Of a stretch of 64,000 nt of DNA, positions 35,801 through 42,560 are shown piece by piece. The notes under the pieces were generated by a model, which saw only the letters and a program-made list of their open reading frames with translations, was not told the origin of the DNA and did not search any database. Each line of letters starts with the position of its first letter. The first letter of the stretch is position 1. This DNA comes from Cyclina sinensis (lineage: Eukaryota; Mollusca; Bivalvia; Venerida; Veneridae): the NCBI GenBank assembly GCA_012932295.1, contig JAAONU010000002.1:16591388-16655387 (forward strand), read 5' to 3'. The position numbers and the translations under genes were made by a program.

Positions 35801-36490
35801 AAATACAATCTTTTGTCGTGAAAAAAATACATCTCTAAAATGCTAATCTTAATTTTGTTAAACAGTGATGTTAAGCCAGAAAAAAAAATTAAATGTTATA
35901 CTTAGGTTTCAGATTCTGCTATAAAACATAGCAACAACAACAAATACTATATATTAGCTTTCTGACATTCCTTTTACACTACTTGGTAAAGATGATATAC
36001 GTGTCAAACATTATTTTTATTTAGAGGGTTCTATACATCCATTCTTAACGTACAATGTTCATTATTTCAGAAGTCAGTTATGTTGAAACAACAACAAATA
36101 CTTCTAAAAATAGAGCGTATAAGACGCTGTCATTTCTTTAAACATGAACATATTATATAAAAATAATTTTACTAAATATTTTAACTTAAGTTTACCTTCT
36201 TTTCATTCATTTTGTTCAAAACAGACAAACAGTGTAAACAAAACTTGTAAGATTCTCATCACTACAAAGAAAGCTTTGAATGCAGCATACAAACAAGTTA
36301 CATAATACTGTTCAATGCAAAGTATACAAACCTTTCTAAGTCTGTTCCAGTATTTGATATGTTCTATGGCAGATTTATGCGTCTTTCTAGGAGGGTAAAA
36401 AGCCAAAACGAATGTGAATGTATAGGCTAACAAAAATATAATAAAGATCCTTGCTGAACATCGTCTCAACATTTTACCACTGTCACACAT
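8564..36490 (-). CDS. Seven-domain fasciclin (FAS1) secreted or surface protein, complete coding region (22 exons)
   Basis: FAS1 domains are ~140-residue adhesion modules found in fasciclin-1, periostin/TGFBI and stabilins. The 22 exons join to 3294 nt, exactly 1098 codons including TGA, with no internal stop. Residues 1-53 hold a signal peptide. FAS1 domains follow at about 54-198, 199-338, 339-480, 481-619, 620-760, 761-916 and 917-1042, each from three exons. Each shows the first FAS1 motif (TVFAP, MFVPSDDAF, FFLPTDDAL and similar), a central His patch (AHV, DHL, CHI, SHV, RHI) except in domain 4, and the second motif NGVIHVID or a variant. The tail is a Thr/Pro stalk (TTTPPTTTT) and a hydrophobic segment (SAISICLFLAVV) followed by about nine residues, so it could be a GPI signal or a single membrane span. 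TGFBI, periostin and insect Fas1 have four FAS1 domains, so seven is unusual. I do not know an established symbol for it. Confidence 0.88.
8883..10958 (+). repeat. Composite hairpin-ended repeat element A (FAS1 intron 21)
   Basis: The element starts ACAAGAGGGCTATGATGACC ... TCGCTCACCTGAG and ends with GGACGGACGACAGACGAAGA, then a hairpin AGCTCACCCTGAGC ... GCTCAGGTGAGCT at about 10921-10954. Inside are about six ~135-145-bp units with CTGGGTGTAATGGTACTC (9011-9740), then a spacer with GACAGACAGAGAGACAAACAG. About five ~163-bp units with TTTGAACAAACTTGGTAGAG follow (near 9971, 10136, 10299, 10467 and 10631). It is non-coding. Confidence 0.85.
11244..11358 (-). CDS. FAS1 exon 21 (domain 7, middle)
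   Basis: The acceptor is TTTTTTTCAG and the donor G|GTGCGT. It is 115 nt, phase 0 in and phase 1 out. It encodes IVQRHIVIGQQIEFRDIIEG, with the central His. Confidence 0.86.
11734..11905 (-). CDS. FAS1 exon 20 (domain 7, first part)
   Basis: The acceptor is CTTTTTTCAG and the donor GAA|GTAAGT. It is 172 nt, phase 2 in and phase 0 out. It encodes IGTDQLLKLIPSNA and TVFTVFAPDDDTFNYLTFAD, a textbook first FAS1 motif. Confidence 0.9.
12176..12210. repeat. Small perfect-arm hairpin
   Basis: ATACAAGAGC and GCTCTTGTAT face each other around a five-base loop near 12179-12204. It could be the remnant of an ACAAGAGC-ended repeat. No function is implied. Confidence 0.45.
12620..12782 (-). CDS. FAS1 exon 19 (domain 6, C-terminal part)
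   Basis: The acceptor is TATTTTACAG and the donor GG|GTAAAG. It is 163 nt, phase 1 in and phase 2 out. It encodes a divergent second motif, YACSNGIIYTINGFLNY, with Tyr replacing the usual His. Confidence 0.86.
13031..13109 (-). mobile_element. tRNA-derived sequence (SINE head or tRNA pseudogene)
   Basis: Read on the minus strand it shows an A-box-like GTGGCTCAGTGGTGTAGATC and a B box GTTCGAATCC at tRNA-like spacing. The acceptor stem ends do not pair and the T stem is weak, so it is not a working tRNA gene. Confidence 0.5.
13999..14143 (-). CDS. FAS1 exon 18 (domain 6, middle)
   Basis: The acceptor is TTTTTTGACAG and the donor G|GTAAGC. It is 145 nt, phase 0 in and phase 1 out, so about ten codons longer than most middle exons. 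It encodes IYESHVIPALSLNQHFLDYV. Confidence 0.87.
14612..14771 (-). CDS. FAS1 exon 17 (domain 6, first part)
   Basis: The acceptor is TTCATTGCAG and the donor CAG|GTTAGC. It is 160 nt, phase 2 in and phase 0 out. It encodes PFYGLVQQVEEF and the first motif INQTLFVPSASFLQKL. Confidence 0.87.
14953..18080 (+). repeat. Hairpin-ended repeat element B with 145-bp satellite core (FAS1 intron 16)
   Basis: The element starts ACAAGAGGGCCATGATGGCC ... TCGCTCACCTGAG and ends with a GACGGACGACAGACGACGGA tract and hairpin AGCTCACC ... GGTGAGCT (18049-18077). The core is about 18 in-register monomers of 144-146 bp. They are marked by TGACCTAGTTTTTGACCCC at 15402, 15546, 15691, 15837, 15982, 16127, 16272, 16416 and then every 145 bp to 17866. 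Less regular related units lie at 15100-15400. Confidence 0.93.
16416..17575. repeat. Higher-order repeat: 4 x 145 bp duplicated in tandem (2 x 580 bp)
   Basis: Monomers 16416, 16561, 16706 and 16851 match monomers 16996, 17141, 17286 and 17431 one by one, with about seven differences seen by eye in 580 bp. Adjacent monomers differ far more from each other, so the four-monomer block was copied recently as a unit. Confidence 0.88.
18235..18379 (-). CDS. FAS1 exon 16 (domain 5, C-terminal part)
   Basis: The acceptor is ACCTTTCAG and the donor AA|GTAAGC. It is 145 nt, phase 1 in and phase 2 out. It encodes VVEGDIRCTNGIIHVIDTLL. Confidence 0.87.
18968..19085 (-). CDS. FAS1 exon 15 (domain 5, middle)
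   Basis: The acceptor is ATTCTTGCAG and the donor G|GTAAAC. It is 118 nt, phase 0 in and phase 1 out. It encodes IVQCHIIPGVSHYLDRYNNY and SSHNGLPFFVLRSQDE. Its 5' part is the source of, or was copied from, the 92-bp array just upstream. Confidence 0.87.
19127..20046. repeat. 92-bp tandem array carrying copies of the FAS1 exon 15 splice acceptor
   Basis: Ten copies of a 92-bp unit start at 19127, 19219, 19311, 19403, 19495, 19587, 19679, 19771, 19863 and 19955. Each holds, on the minus strand, AATTCTTGCAG and then the first ~37 coding nucleotides of exon 15 with few changes. About 40 bp of AT-rich intron sequence follows. On the minus strand the copied coding stub runs straight into an in-frame TAA, so the copies are decoys and not usable exons. 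The array lies upstream of the true exon in the transcript. Confidence 0.93.
20372..20394. repeat. Short (AT)n microsatellite
   Basis: An uninterrupted run of about ten TA units lies inside FAS1 intron 14. Confidence 0.8.
20885..20981. repeat. 23-bp minisatellite in FAS1 intron 14
   Basis: Four to five tandem copies of a unit close to AAACGTGACATACGGCAATG(TGT) are present, one of them shortened. The array is in non-coding intron sequence. Confidence 0.7.
21090..21249 (-). CDS. FAS1 exon 14 (domain 5, first part)
   Basis: The acceptor is GTTCTTTCAG and the donor TAT|GTACGT. It is 160 nt, phase 2 in and phase 0 out. It encodes VMRGLMDAFPLLRDEL and the first motif FTMFVPSDDAFTYMP. Confidence 0.87.
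21537..21684 (-). CDS. FAS1 exon 13 (domain 4, C-terminal part)
   Basis: The acceptor is TTACTTTAAG, a slightly weak AAG, and the donor AG|GTTAGC. It is 148 nt, phase 1 in and phase 2 out. It encodes IIEDIWCSNGILHIVDNIIH. Confidence 0.83.
22338..22452 (-). CDS. FAS1 exon 12 (domain 4, middle; His patch lost)
   Basis: The acceptor is TGTTCTAG and the donor G|GTAAAA. It is 115 nt, phase 0 in and phase 1 out. It encodes AVRGSIVHGYILSS; Ser stands where the other domains have the central His. Confidence 0.82.
22603..22822 (+). mobile_element. tRNA-derived SINE with 13-bp target-site duplication
   Basis: The 13-bp CTAAGCTATTCAA occurs at 22603-22615 and again at 22810-22822. Between them lies a ~194-bp unit with a tRNA-like head, GTGTGACCGTGTGGTTAACG then B box GGGTTCAAACCC. 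The body has ACTGGTTAGTTCCAGGAACG and GATTCGAGAATG, like the conserved core of metazoan SINEs. The end is A/T-rich. The flanking duplication is direct evidence of retroposition into FAS1 intron 11. Confidence 0.82.
22945..23165. repeat. Two diverged ~115-bp repeat units with GACCGACCGA tract
   Basis: CCAAGTTTCAAATTAGTAGTCC and CCAAGTTTCAAACTGACAGTCC each lead into AGTTCGCGTCACAAG or AGTTCGCCTCACAAG. The block closes with GACCGACCGATCG, the type of end seen in the other dispersed repeats here. Confidence 0.6.
23612..23765 (-). CDS. FAS1 exon 11 (domain 4, first part)
   Basis: The acceptor is CGCTTACAG and the donor GAG|GTATAT. It is 154 nt, phase 2 in and phase 0 out. It encodes QMKEFVDTNTELKNTL and a weakened first motif, MTAFLISDAAINNL. 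Confidence 0.83.
24142..24289 (-). CDS. FAS1 exon 10 (domain 3, C-terminal part)
   Basis: The acceptor is TGTTGCAG and the donor AG|GTTACA. It is 148 nt, phase 1 in and phase 2 out. It encodes VRAKLTVPNIGCTNGVIHLV, the second FAS1 motif. Confidence 0.87.
24759..24873 (-). CDS. FAS1 exon 9 (domain 3, middle)
   Basis: It encodes FFRDHLVMYAERDLDSFQDG. The acceptor TTTCAAAAG at 24876-24874 is unusual, but it gives the phase-0 entry and the same 115-nt length as exons 6, 12 and 21. The nearby better-looking TTTTTCAG (ending at 24868) would break the frame. The donor is A|GTACGT, phase 1. Confidence 0.72.
25206..25368 (-). CDS. FAS1 exon 8 (domain 3, first part)
   Basis: The acceptor is TATTTTTAG and the donor AAG|GTAAAA. 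It is 163 nt, phase 2 in and phase 0 out. It encodes SRKMTFFLPTDDALAKLPSD. This acceptor was chosen because it keeps the 0-1-2 phase order. Confidence 0.85.
25765..25909 (-). CDS. FAS1 exon 7 (domain 2, C-terminal part)
   Basis: The acceptor is CTCTTTCAG and the donor AA|GTAAAT. It is 145 nt, phase 1 in and phase 2 out. It encodes VRARIIQANIPVKNGVIHVI, the second FAS1 motif. Confidence 0.87.
26091..26150. repeat. Compound microsatellite (GC)n(GA)n(GGAC)n
   Basis: GCGCGCGCGAGAGAGAGAGAG runs into GACGGACGGACGGACAGAC. It lies in FAS1 intron 6. Confidence 0.85.
26681..26795 (-). CDS. FAS1 exon 6 (domain 2, middle)
   Basis: The acceptor is TTTTTTCAG and the donor A|GTAAGT. It is 115 nt, phase 0 in and phase 1 out. 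It encodes VFWAHVIEEGTLYIPRLGD, with the FAS1 central His. Confidence 0.85.
27525..27580. repeat. Trinucleotide microsatellite (TTG)n(ATG)n
   Basis: Consecutive TTG units are followed by GATGATGATGATTATGATGA-type units. It lies in FAS1 intron 5; a further looser GATGATG stretch lies at 27395-27430. Confidence 0.85.
27661..27820 (-). CDS. FAS1 exon 5 (domain 2, first part)
   Basis: The acceptor is GTTTCAG and the donor TCA|GTAAGT. It is 160 nt, phase 2 in and phase 0 out. It encodes the first motif STVSKFTVFAPNDSYITVMP. Confidence 0.87.
28845..28999 (-). CDS. FAS1 exon 4 (domain 1, C-terminal part)
   Basis: The acceptor is TTTTTTACAG and the donor CA|GTAAGT. It is 155 nt, phase 0 in and phase 2 out. 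It encodes the second FAS1 motif ILASNGVVHIIDKFLIPVQ. Confidence 0.87.
29507..29616 (-). CDS. FAS1 exon 3 (domain 1, middle)
   Basis: The acceptor is TAAATTCAG and the donor AAG|GTATGG. It is 110 nt, phase 1 in and phase 0 out. It encodes GTTTVAGMELHDSSRTL and VYFNNYNYGDTK, the mid-domain loop and strand. Confidence 0.8.
29838..30375 (+). repeat. Truncated hairpin-ended element C (145-bp family)
   Basis: Three to four diverged units of the element B core (TGACCTAGTTTTT, TTGGACTGAAAATGTAACCT) lead to a GGACGGACGACGGACGGACG tract. A terminal hairpin follows, AGCTCACTCTGTCACTACGT ... GTGACAGGTGAGCT (30341-30372). The usual ACAAGAGGGCC start is missing. Confidence 0.8.
30377..30987 (+). repeat. 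Hairpin-ended element D (~165-bp family) abutting element C
   Basis: Units with GGGGCGGGGGCAATTTTGAC and TTTGAACAATCTTGGTAGA resemble the second half of element A. The end is GTTGACGACGGACGCACGG then AAAGCTCCCACTTTGTGCTC ... GGTGGGCTAAAA. It starts directly after element C and is in the same orientation. Confidence 0.78.
31535..31592. repeat. A-rich (CAA/CAAA)n low-complexity tract
   Basis: A run of A8-A11 blocks interrupted by C gives way to ACAACAACAAACAAACAAAC. Confidence 0.85.
31719..32518. mobile_element. 800-bp GATC-rich element with 32-bp terminal inverted repeats
   Basis: The left end TGTGTTCTCACCGCCGATCA ... (31719-31750) and the right end ... GGTCGGCGGTGAGAACACA (32487-32518) are inverted repeats with one mismatch over 32 bp. 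The inside is unusually GC-rich for the locus and packed with CGATC/GATCG and TCGTGTA/TACACGA words in both senses, so it can fold back on itself. No transposase frame is visible, so it looks non-autonomous. No clear target-site duplication was identified. Confidence 0.8.
32519..33772. other. FAS1 intron 2, part between the GATC-rich element and exon 2; no feature seen
   Basis: The stretch is AT-rich intron sequence. No coding match or repeat element was recognised. Confidence 0.45.
33773..33944 (-). CDS. FAS1 exon 2 (domain 1, first part)
   Basis: The acceptor is ATATTTTCAG and the donor GTAAGT. It encodes FSSLIRLNN, the first motif ITVFVPVSSVYDRFLEEAF and the YH motif ILLYHIG. It is 172 nt, phase 0 in and phase 1 out. 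The exon end lies just after the YH motif, unlike the later domains. Confidence 0.87.
33945..36331. other. FAS1 intron 1, 2.4 kb, no feature seen
   Basis: The stretch is AT-rich intron sequence between the signal exon and the first domain exon. Short open frames inside show no recognisable protein and I treat them as chance. No repeat element was recognised. Confidence 0.45.
36332..36490 (-). CDS. FAS1 exon 1 (signal peptide)
   Basis: The frame opens after an in-frame TGA (36526-36524), and the first ATG is at 36490. A second ATG at 36472 (MLRRCSAR) is also possible. The hydrophobic core IFIIFLLAYTFTFVLAF is a typical signal peptide. The donor is AAG|GTTTGT, phase 0. Confidence 0.85.
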
Positions 36491-37174
36491 TTTGTACAAA
36501 TGTTGAGAAAGTTCTTTCTTTCGTCATAAACTTTCATATTATTTCGCGAGGAGGTCCGCAGAATAATCCATTTATCCGACTATCACTGTTATCTGTACCA
36601 CCACTCTGGATACTGGCGCCATAGCTTCTCGTGTCACTAAAATTTAGTCATTATCTCCTCACTTAATATTAGAATTAAATTTGAGTTTTTTGCCTCACCA
36701 CACTAATTTATCTGTGATTAAAATATGAACATCTTATTCGGCATAAAAATATGTGTCATCAATAAAGATTTAATCAATTAAATAACCCTACAATTTATAT
36801 CTAATTCGGTTACTATCATCTACCAATCTACACTGTGACAGAATTTACTACACCGCCAAAACATTCAATCCATAACAAACTAAACTAAGCGATGCAAAAC
36901 CAACCACTTTAATTTAAAGATAAACTACGTTTCAATTTACAATAACTAATTTCAATCGCACAGGAAAACACAAGTCCCACATCTTAATTTCGTATAAACC
37001 CTACATTTATTTAGCCAATACCAGTCTAACAGAACAATACACGTCATCACAGAACAAATTTCACACTGACTTTTTCACTGACTGTCAATAAATGTCCAGC
37101 GGTTAGCACAATGTCCAGTCCGCCAGTAAAGACAATCACGAGAAACCTATCACTATAGGACATCACACGATAAC

Positions 37175-37350
37175 TGCCAGCATGCTTCCGAAAACATCCG
37201 AAGTAAATTAACGAAGATTTTCCAAATGAGATAAGAGAACATACTCGTCTAGGGACATACTGTGATTCCAGAAACTCGTACAATAGTCTACCATGACAAT
37301 ATCTCTTCATTACAACTTCACAACATGACAAGTAAGATTCTAATTAAAAT
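37175..37350. repeat. Local duplication, copy 1
   Basis: CATGCTTCCGAAAACATCC, TTTCCAAATGAGATAA and ACTCGTCTAGGGACA appear in the same order at 38975-39065. The two copies are clearly related but diverged. Confidence 0.7.
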
Positions 37351-38276
37351 CTGATTTATATTCACAATTCATAATATCTATACACGAACATTTTAACGGG
37401 GAAGTTTAAACAATTTTATTTTTTTTCTTTTTGTTGTAATATCAACAAGTTTTGTCACATATGCCAGGAAACTTTAGTTGACGTCCTACGCTAAAGTATA
37501 ACACATTTCAGTATCCTCCATCACCCACCAGCGCTCAAATATTAGTTCATGGAATTAATGCCTGTCTCAGAACACATCTGTTCTGTCTTTTACTGTGAAT
37601 ATTACTTAGCAGAAGTTGAAAACTTCCACCCATCCATTGATCAAATATAACATATAGGATGCCTAGGTTAACCGACATTACCAATGTCATTAGGGTGTAC
37701 AAATTCATTTCTTTCTCTGCCGCTTTTGAAGTAGAACTTCATTAGACATGCTAAGAACACTTGAAAAGTCTTCCAGGATACAATGCGAGACCACATCATA
37801 GCTAAACAGAAGAGAAAAGAAAGTACGATTTCTGGCTGAAAATAAACTGAAGTCAATTTTGTGACAAAAGTCTCCTACAGTTGAGAAAATATACTTTAAT
37901 GTCACGGATCTGGTAAAAGGGCCCCAAAGGGATACAGAATAAAAACAAGACGGCCCTAGATCTTTCAAAATAATCAAATAAAGGTGAAATAAAAGAAACA
38001 CAAGAAGAGATAACACAATTATTTTTCTCGACACAAGAAAACAATACTCAAATTAGTTGTAATTTCAACTAGTAGCGTAAGTGATATTTTTTTGACAAAC
38101 AAATTCAAAGGGTATTCTTTACAATTATTGAAACCTGTTTTTCAATCTTCCTTCGTGACAAATAATAAAATGAAAATTATCATGGCTATAACAAATTCTG
38201 TTCTTATGACAAAGATCATCCTTGAATATAGAAGATAAATAACATAACTGTAAACTCTTCCATTAGGTCACTAAAA

Positions 38277-38760
38277 CAAGAGGGCCATAATAACAAACAT
38301 GCTAGGAAACACACTAAGCAAAATTAGACAACTTTGGGCTCTTTTATTATAAACGTGCAAGGAGTTTTTTGATTGGTTTATTATATTTTTGTGTAAAACA
38401 TGTAATCCCAGGACAGTTCTTAAATAAACCCACTGGCATTTGAACAATCGTGTGCCAAATACCAAATATGAAAAGCGTTTAAAAAATTAGAAAAGATTTC
38501 TTTGTAAAACATGGAACAACTAGGTCACTGGACAATGTTATATACAAATAGAACTCTAGACCGTGTTTATTTCAAACAAGTATATTTTTTAAAGACTTTC
38601 CTGAAGTAAGTCTGTGTAACACATAAAATACCGGGGAGGAGCCAGTAATCAAACTAAGGGCAAATTTTGAATAATCATAACGGTCTATCAGAAAATGCCT
38701 AAACCTAGATTCAAGGGTCCTTGACCTTTGTGATTTGAGACAACAATATATCATACTACG
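38277..38760 (+). repeat. Degenerate ACAAGAGGGCC-type repeat element
   Basis: It begins ACAAGAGGGCCATAATAAC, like elements A and B. It contains weak matches to the ~163-bp units (TGTAAAACATG, GGGGAGGAGCCAGT, TTTTGAATAATC). No closing hairpin is found, so it looks old and eroded. Confidence 0.5.
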
Positions 38761-38964
38761 TCTATTACATTTGCTTTTAAAAATATAATCAGAGTATATC
38801 TTAGGTCAGAATAATATAAGTAAACATTTATTCAAAAGCTAAAGCTTGAATAAATAGCACACTAAGCCTTTTTTGTCTTATATAACAATGACTTACATCA
38901 AATACCATGTCAGATACATACAAAGTGGTGAGCGAAATGTCCTGTCTGTCTGAAAAAGACAATC

Positions 38965-39150
38965 TGTGGTCAGCACACACTACTAACATGCTTCCGAAAA
39001 CATCCCTGGTGACAGAAACTTTCCAAATGAGATAATATAACGTACTCGTCTAGGGACAGAATGTGATTGCAGAAACAGATAATAGGCTGACGTGGCAGTC
39101 TTGGCAGTATTCTTTCATTACAATTCCACTAGATGACAATAAGAAATCCA
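38965..39150. repeat. Local duplication, copy 2
   Basis: Diverged direct copy of 37175-37350, about 1.8 kb away. Confidence 0.7.
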
Positions 39151-39551
39151 ATATAAACATTGCCATTATTCAATTGCCATTTATACTGAATGTTATTCAA
39201 TACTTAAAGGTTGATATTCAGATATCTTATATCAACTAAGATTTAGTAGCATTGCCAGCATAGGCTTTCACAATGTTTTATTTACTGAATAGTCACATCT
39301 GTGATCGAAAATGGGGCCATAACCAAACATTGATTACGGACAAATATTTCATTATTCAGAAAGCGTAAACTGCGAAATAAAATGAAGAAAGAAATGGCAT
39401 AACTGTAATCATACGTGGGGTGATCGGGAAGTTCGTAGACTTTTTTCTGTTTCTGTGCGTCATTATTATTTGTCGCATTTCTATGAAACTTTAAATAAAT
39501 GTTGATTAAGCTTTTCTCACAAACGTGCGTTTACAAAACATATGAATTTTA

Positions 39552-39964
39552 CTACCGCTTGCAAAACTGATTAGAGTTTACACTGTCAGGTAATGAACGG
39601 CACTCGTCGGTACACCTGTCGAAAATCAATTAAAGCGCCGCCCAATGTGTTTCTTTCAAACTCCGCCTTTTACCTGTCAGATGTGTTATTCTAATGTCAG
39701 TCTATGAACGTATGGAAAAGCGGTTAGGAAAAAAATATTGAGTGAAGATTACGACACAGCAACTTTGGCGCCGCCCTGGCACACTTTTCCGGCTGCAGGT
39801 AGATTGCAAGACGCAATTTTATTGACAAGTATACCTGAAAAAACTGCTTCGCTGTGATTGGATGATCAGTAAAGTGACAGTTTAAGCTACTGAAATAAAA
39901 TCGTAAAATCACTTTTTATTGCGTTCCGAATAAGTGAAACTCTAATCAGTTTTGCAAGCGGTAG
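39552..39964. mobile_element. MITE with 27-bp perfect terminal inverted repeats, copy 1
   Basis: CTACCGCTTGCAAAACTGAT... at 39552-39578 is repeated exactly in reverse complement at 39938-39964. The element is flanked by TA on both sides (39550-39551, 39965-39966), as expected for a TA target-site duplication. It is 413 bp with no coding capacity seen. TA duplication is typical of Tc1/mariner-like elements; the family assignment is inference. Confidence 0.9.
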
Positions 39965-41094
39965 TATATAATTCGCTGAACAATCAGTATCCATAGCAAC
40001 GTGCACTGGCAACCCTGGAGCACGTCAAAAATTAGGCATTTTTCTACATTTTTTCAATTGATTAGCATCTTGCTTGATGGTATTTACTTTAGCGCATAAC
40101 TCCGCGAAAACGTCTGCTGCCCAACGTCGTTTATGACGTCATTTCCGGAAATTTTCATAGCGTTTTCACTAACCAAAATTTCAAAATCATGACGTCAACG
40201 GGTGATGTCGAGTTAAGGGCAGCTATTAAATTTTGCGTTGGATTAGACAAGTGAAACGTTAAAAATGCTACAGAGTTCCGGTACTATCAAGAAATGCAGT
40301 AGGGCGCCTATCTTTTAATTCATATGTTTCAATACAAATAGATAAACTAAACACGGATCCAAAAGATACACAAAAACATTGTCTGAAAATAAATTTTCTC
40401 GACACAAAACATCTTACATTAGCTGCAATTTAAATTTGTAGCTTTAACTGAATTTATTTACCTGAAGAATTCGTGGAAACATAGTGATTCTACCGATTAT
40501 TATTCTACCAACACTGTAATAATCAAAGTTTACAAAAACTGATGGCTCGATTGTCTTTGAATCCACATTTTTTAAAAAGTTTCTCATGCCGCAAACGATT
40601 TTCTTACAGTGAAATCTCTAGAGATTAAAAGTCTCATAAGGTAGATAATTTTTTAAGTGTAACCAGATAAATAAATAACTAAGGCAATCTACACCAAAAA
40701 TATTAAACTACTAGAAGGTGTTTTTGTCACAAAAACATATAGCTCCCCCTATGTACTCAAAGGATGGATTAGGTATGCAGAGTGAAAGTCAAAACATAAC
40801 TTGCAGTTGGTTTTAACAGATTTAATAGATGAAGGTGAAGCTGAAAAGTGATGTGGAGGAAATACTTTATGTTTTAACAATCAGAAAGTTACGATATTGG
40901 TTATACCTAGTGACAACTGGTGCTGAACATCAGAAGTAGTTTAAGCTATCAAACACAGATGGACTTTGATCTATCAGTTGTTCATAGAGGCTCTGAGTTG
41001 TTGTTGATCCGAATGTTTGCATATGTAATTGCATGATAGCTGTAATAAGTTGGCACAGTTCCAGATTGTACAACTGCAAGGTTTTTCACATAAT

Positions 41095-42091
41095 TATATA
41101 GAGGATATTTGTTTGTTTTTGTGGAAGATGAGAATTTATTTCATCGAGTGAACACCATATGTTGATATTTTCACGAGTGGCGCAGCCACGAGTGAAAATA
41201 TCAACATATGGTGTTCACGAGATGAAATAAATTCCCATCTTCCACTAAAAAACAAATAAATTTTCTTTTTATTTTATGCCAACACGTCAAAAATGGGTTT
41301 TTTATGACATTTTTAATCAGGGCCTTCAATAAATTCCCCATGGTGAGCCCCAAATCAGTTAATGCGTACTTTAGTTACTGCGCACAAAAAAAGTGCAGAC
41401 AATCTCCAATACATATGATAACTTTACTTCTGCTGAAATAAACTGAATACACTTTCATCAAATAACATTTATTTTTGTCTACACAGTTTATCAATATTTA
41501 TTGAATTTTTGCCATACATACTTTAATTATAAAAGCGGATTAATACTCAATATTCAATATTCAATCAATTGAATTGAAAGTCGGCCATATTGGATATTGT
41601 CCATGTGAGTTATGTAAACAAATCAGACATTTTAAATAATTTATGGCGAATTTCATCATTGTTCACAACTAGGAATTCAATATTATAACTGGATTTAACA
41701 AGGTAAATAAATTTCACTCGCTGTCACTGTCTGAAATACAGCGGATTCTCTTGTATTTACGTGGTGGGGAAATTCCTGAAGTTTCATCAGCTTTTGGACT
41801 GGAATTTATGACCTGTTGAGATAGTTGCTGGGTTGCAGTTTTAGAGGAATTGAAATTGAAAGTAACATTTCCATGAAAGTGACTGTTCATGAAAAATCCT
41901 CTTGGTGCAGGACGAGATTCACGATTTCCTGCAATCATTGGAGCAGTGTGGTTCTTGGCTGAATCAGGTAAAAAAGTAGTTCGGGCACAAAACATGTATT
42001 ATCAAAATGGTAATTAACTGATTCAAAACAGTGTATTATCACTTTTATCTCACTGATATTTCCCTATATTTCATTGGTAGGCATAAAATAA
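41095..42091. mobile_element. Palindrome-bearing dispersed element, copy 1 (long form)
   Basis: This ~1-kb stretch recurs at 58700-59511 in the same orientation. It begins with a long foldback: perfect 27-bp arms at 41148-41174 and 41192-41218 around a short GTGGC/GCCAC stem, continuing with looser pairing out to about 41110-41260. This copy keeps ~195 bp (about 41770-41965) missing from the other copy. It contains the minus-strand open frame at 41714-41995. Confidence 0.85.
41714..41995 (-). CDS. Small open frame in repeat element, Ser/Asp tail; unknown
   Basis: The 93-codon frame includes ATQQLSQQVINSSPKADETS and ends SPPRKYKRIRC then ISDSDSE. The basic patch followed by an acidic Ser/Asp tail resembles the disordered end of a nuclear protein, but I recognise no family. 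It lies inside a dispersed element whose second copy lacks most of it, so it may be a fragment of an element-borne protein or a chance frame. Confidence 0.35.
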   Translation of the reverse strand: MFCARTTFLPDSAKNHTAPMIAGNRESRPAPRGFFMNSHFHGNVTFNFNSSKTATQQLSQQVINSSPKADETSGISPPRKYKRIRCISDSDSE

Positions 42092-42101
42092 ATGTGATCA
42101 A

Positions 42102-42560
42102 TCAGCGTTTGTCCACTTGTAGTGATATAAGTTGATTGAAGTTAGTCATGGTTTGTTCGAGCTCATTAGCTGACACAGGTGCATTAAAGTTACCGAGAAC
42201 AGTTGTTTGTGACGTTGGTAAATTGTTAAAAATCAAACTGAGCTGTTCACAGAAATAATGCAGGTGACGTTGTGGAGGTTTATAAACATTCAATACTGAT
42301 ATAGACGGAGATATTATATGAACGGATGGAGAGTTATATGAACACCAACACATACAATATCTGCCATAGAAGTATCAATGCGCATAAATTCAAAGTCTTG
42401 GTGGACAAAGATGCCAACACCTCCTCTTGGAGACTGGTTGTTTTGGTGTGTTGGCTTATGAATGAACACAGCTTGGTATTGTGTATTGGGGGGTTAAACT
42501 ATGTCATCAGCCCTTGTCCACGTTTCTTGAAGAGCTACAGTATCAGCCTGGAGGAAAAAG
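42102..42560 (-). pseudogene. Broken endonuclease/exonuclease (EEP) domain of a non-LTR-type retroelement
   Basis: On the minus strand the first frame reads ADTVALQETWTRADD, an in-frame TAA, then RGGVGIFVHQDFEF and ADIVCVGVH. After a frame change near 42330 it continues SVLNVYKPPQRHLHYFCEQL and TTVLGNFNAPV. These follow the order of EEP motifs (LQETW, GGVGIFV, VYKPP, G-D-F-N). The last has Asn for the catalytic-site Asp. The stop, frameshift and changed residue mark a dead fragment. No reverse transcriptase is seen next to it. Confidence 0.75.

Larger units (their letters stand above)
36527..39549. other. Upstream region of the FAS1 gene; no gene recognised
   Basis: The promoter and 5' untranslated sequence of the FAS1 gene should lie in the first part of this stretch, but no clear TATA or initiator site stands out. 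Short open frames show no family motif. It contains one local duplication (37175-37350 / 38965-39150) and a degenerate repeat at 38277-38760. Confidence 0.4.

Noticed and set aside
36203..36331. Extension of the FAS1 signal-peptide frame past 36332
   Set aside because: A donor (AAG|GTTTGT) at 36331 joins exactly in frame to domain 1; the read-through residues show no FAS1 similarity.
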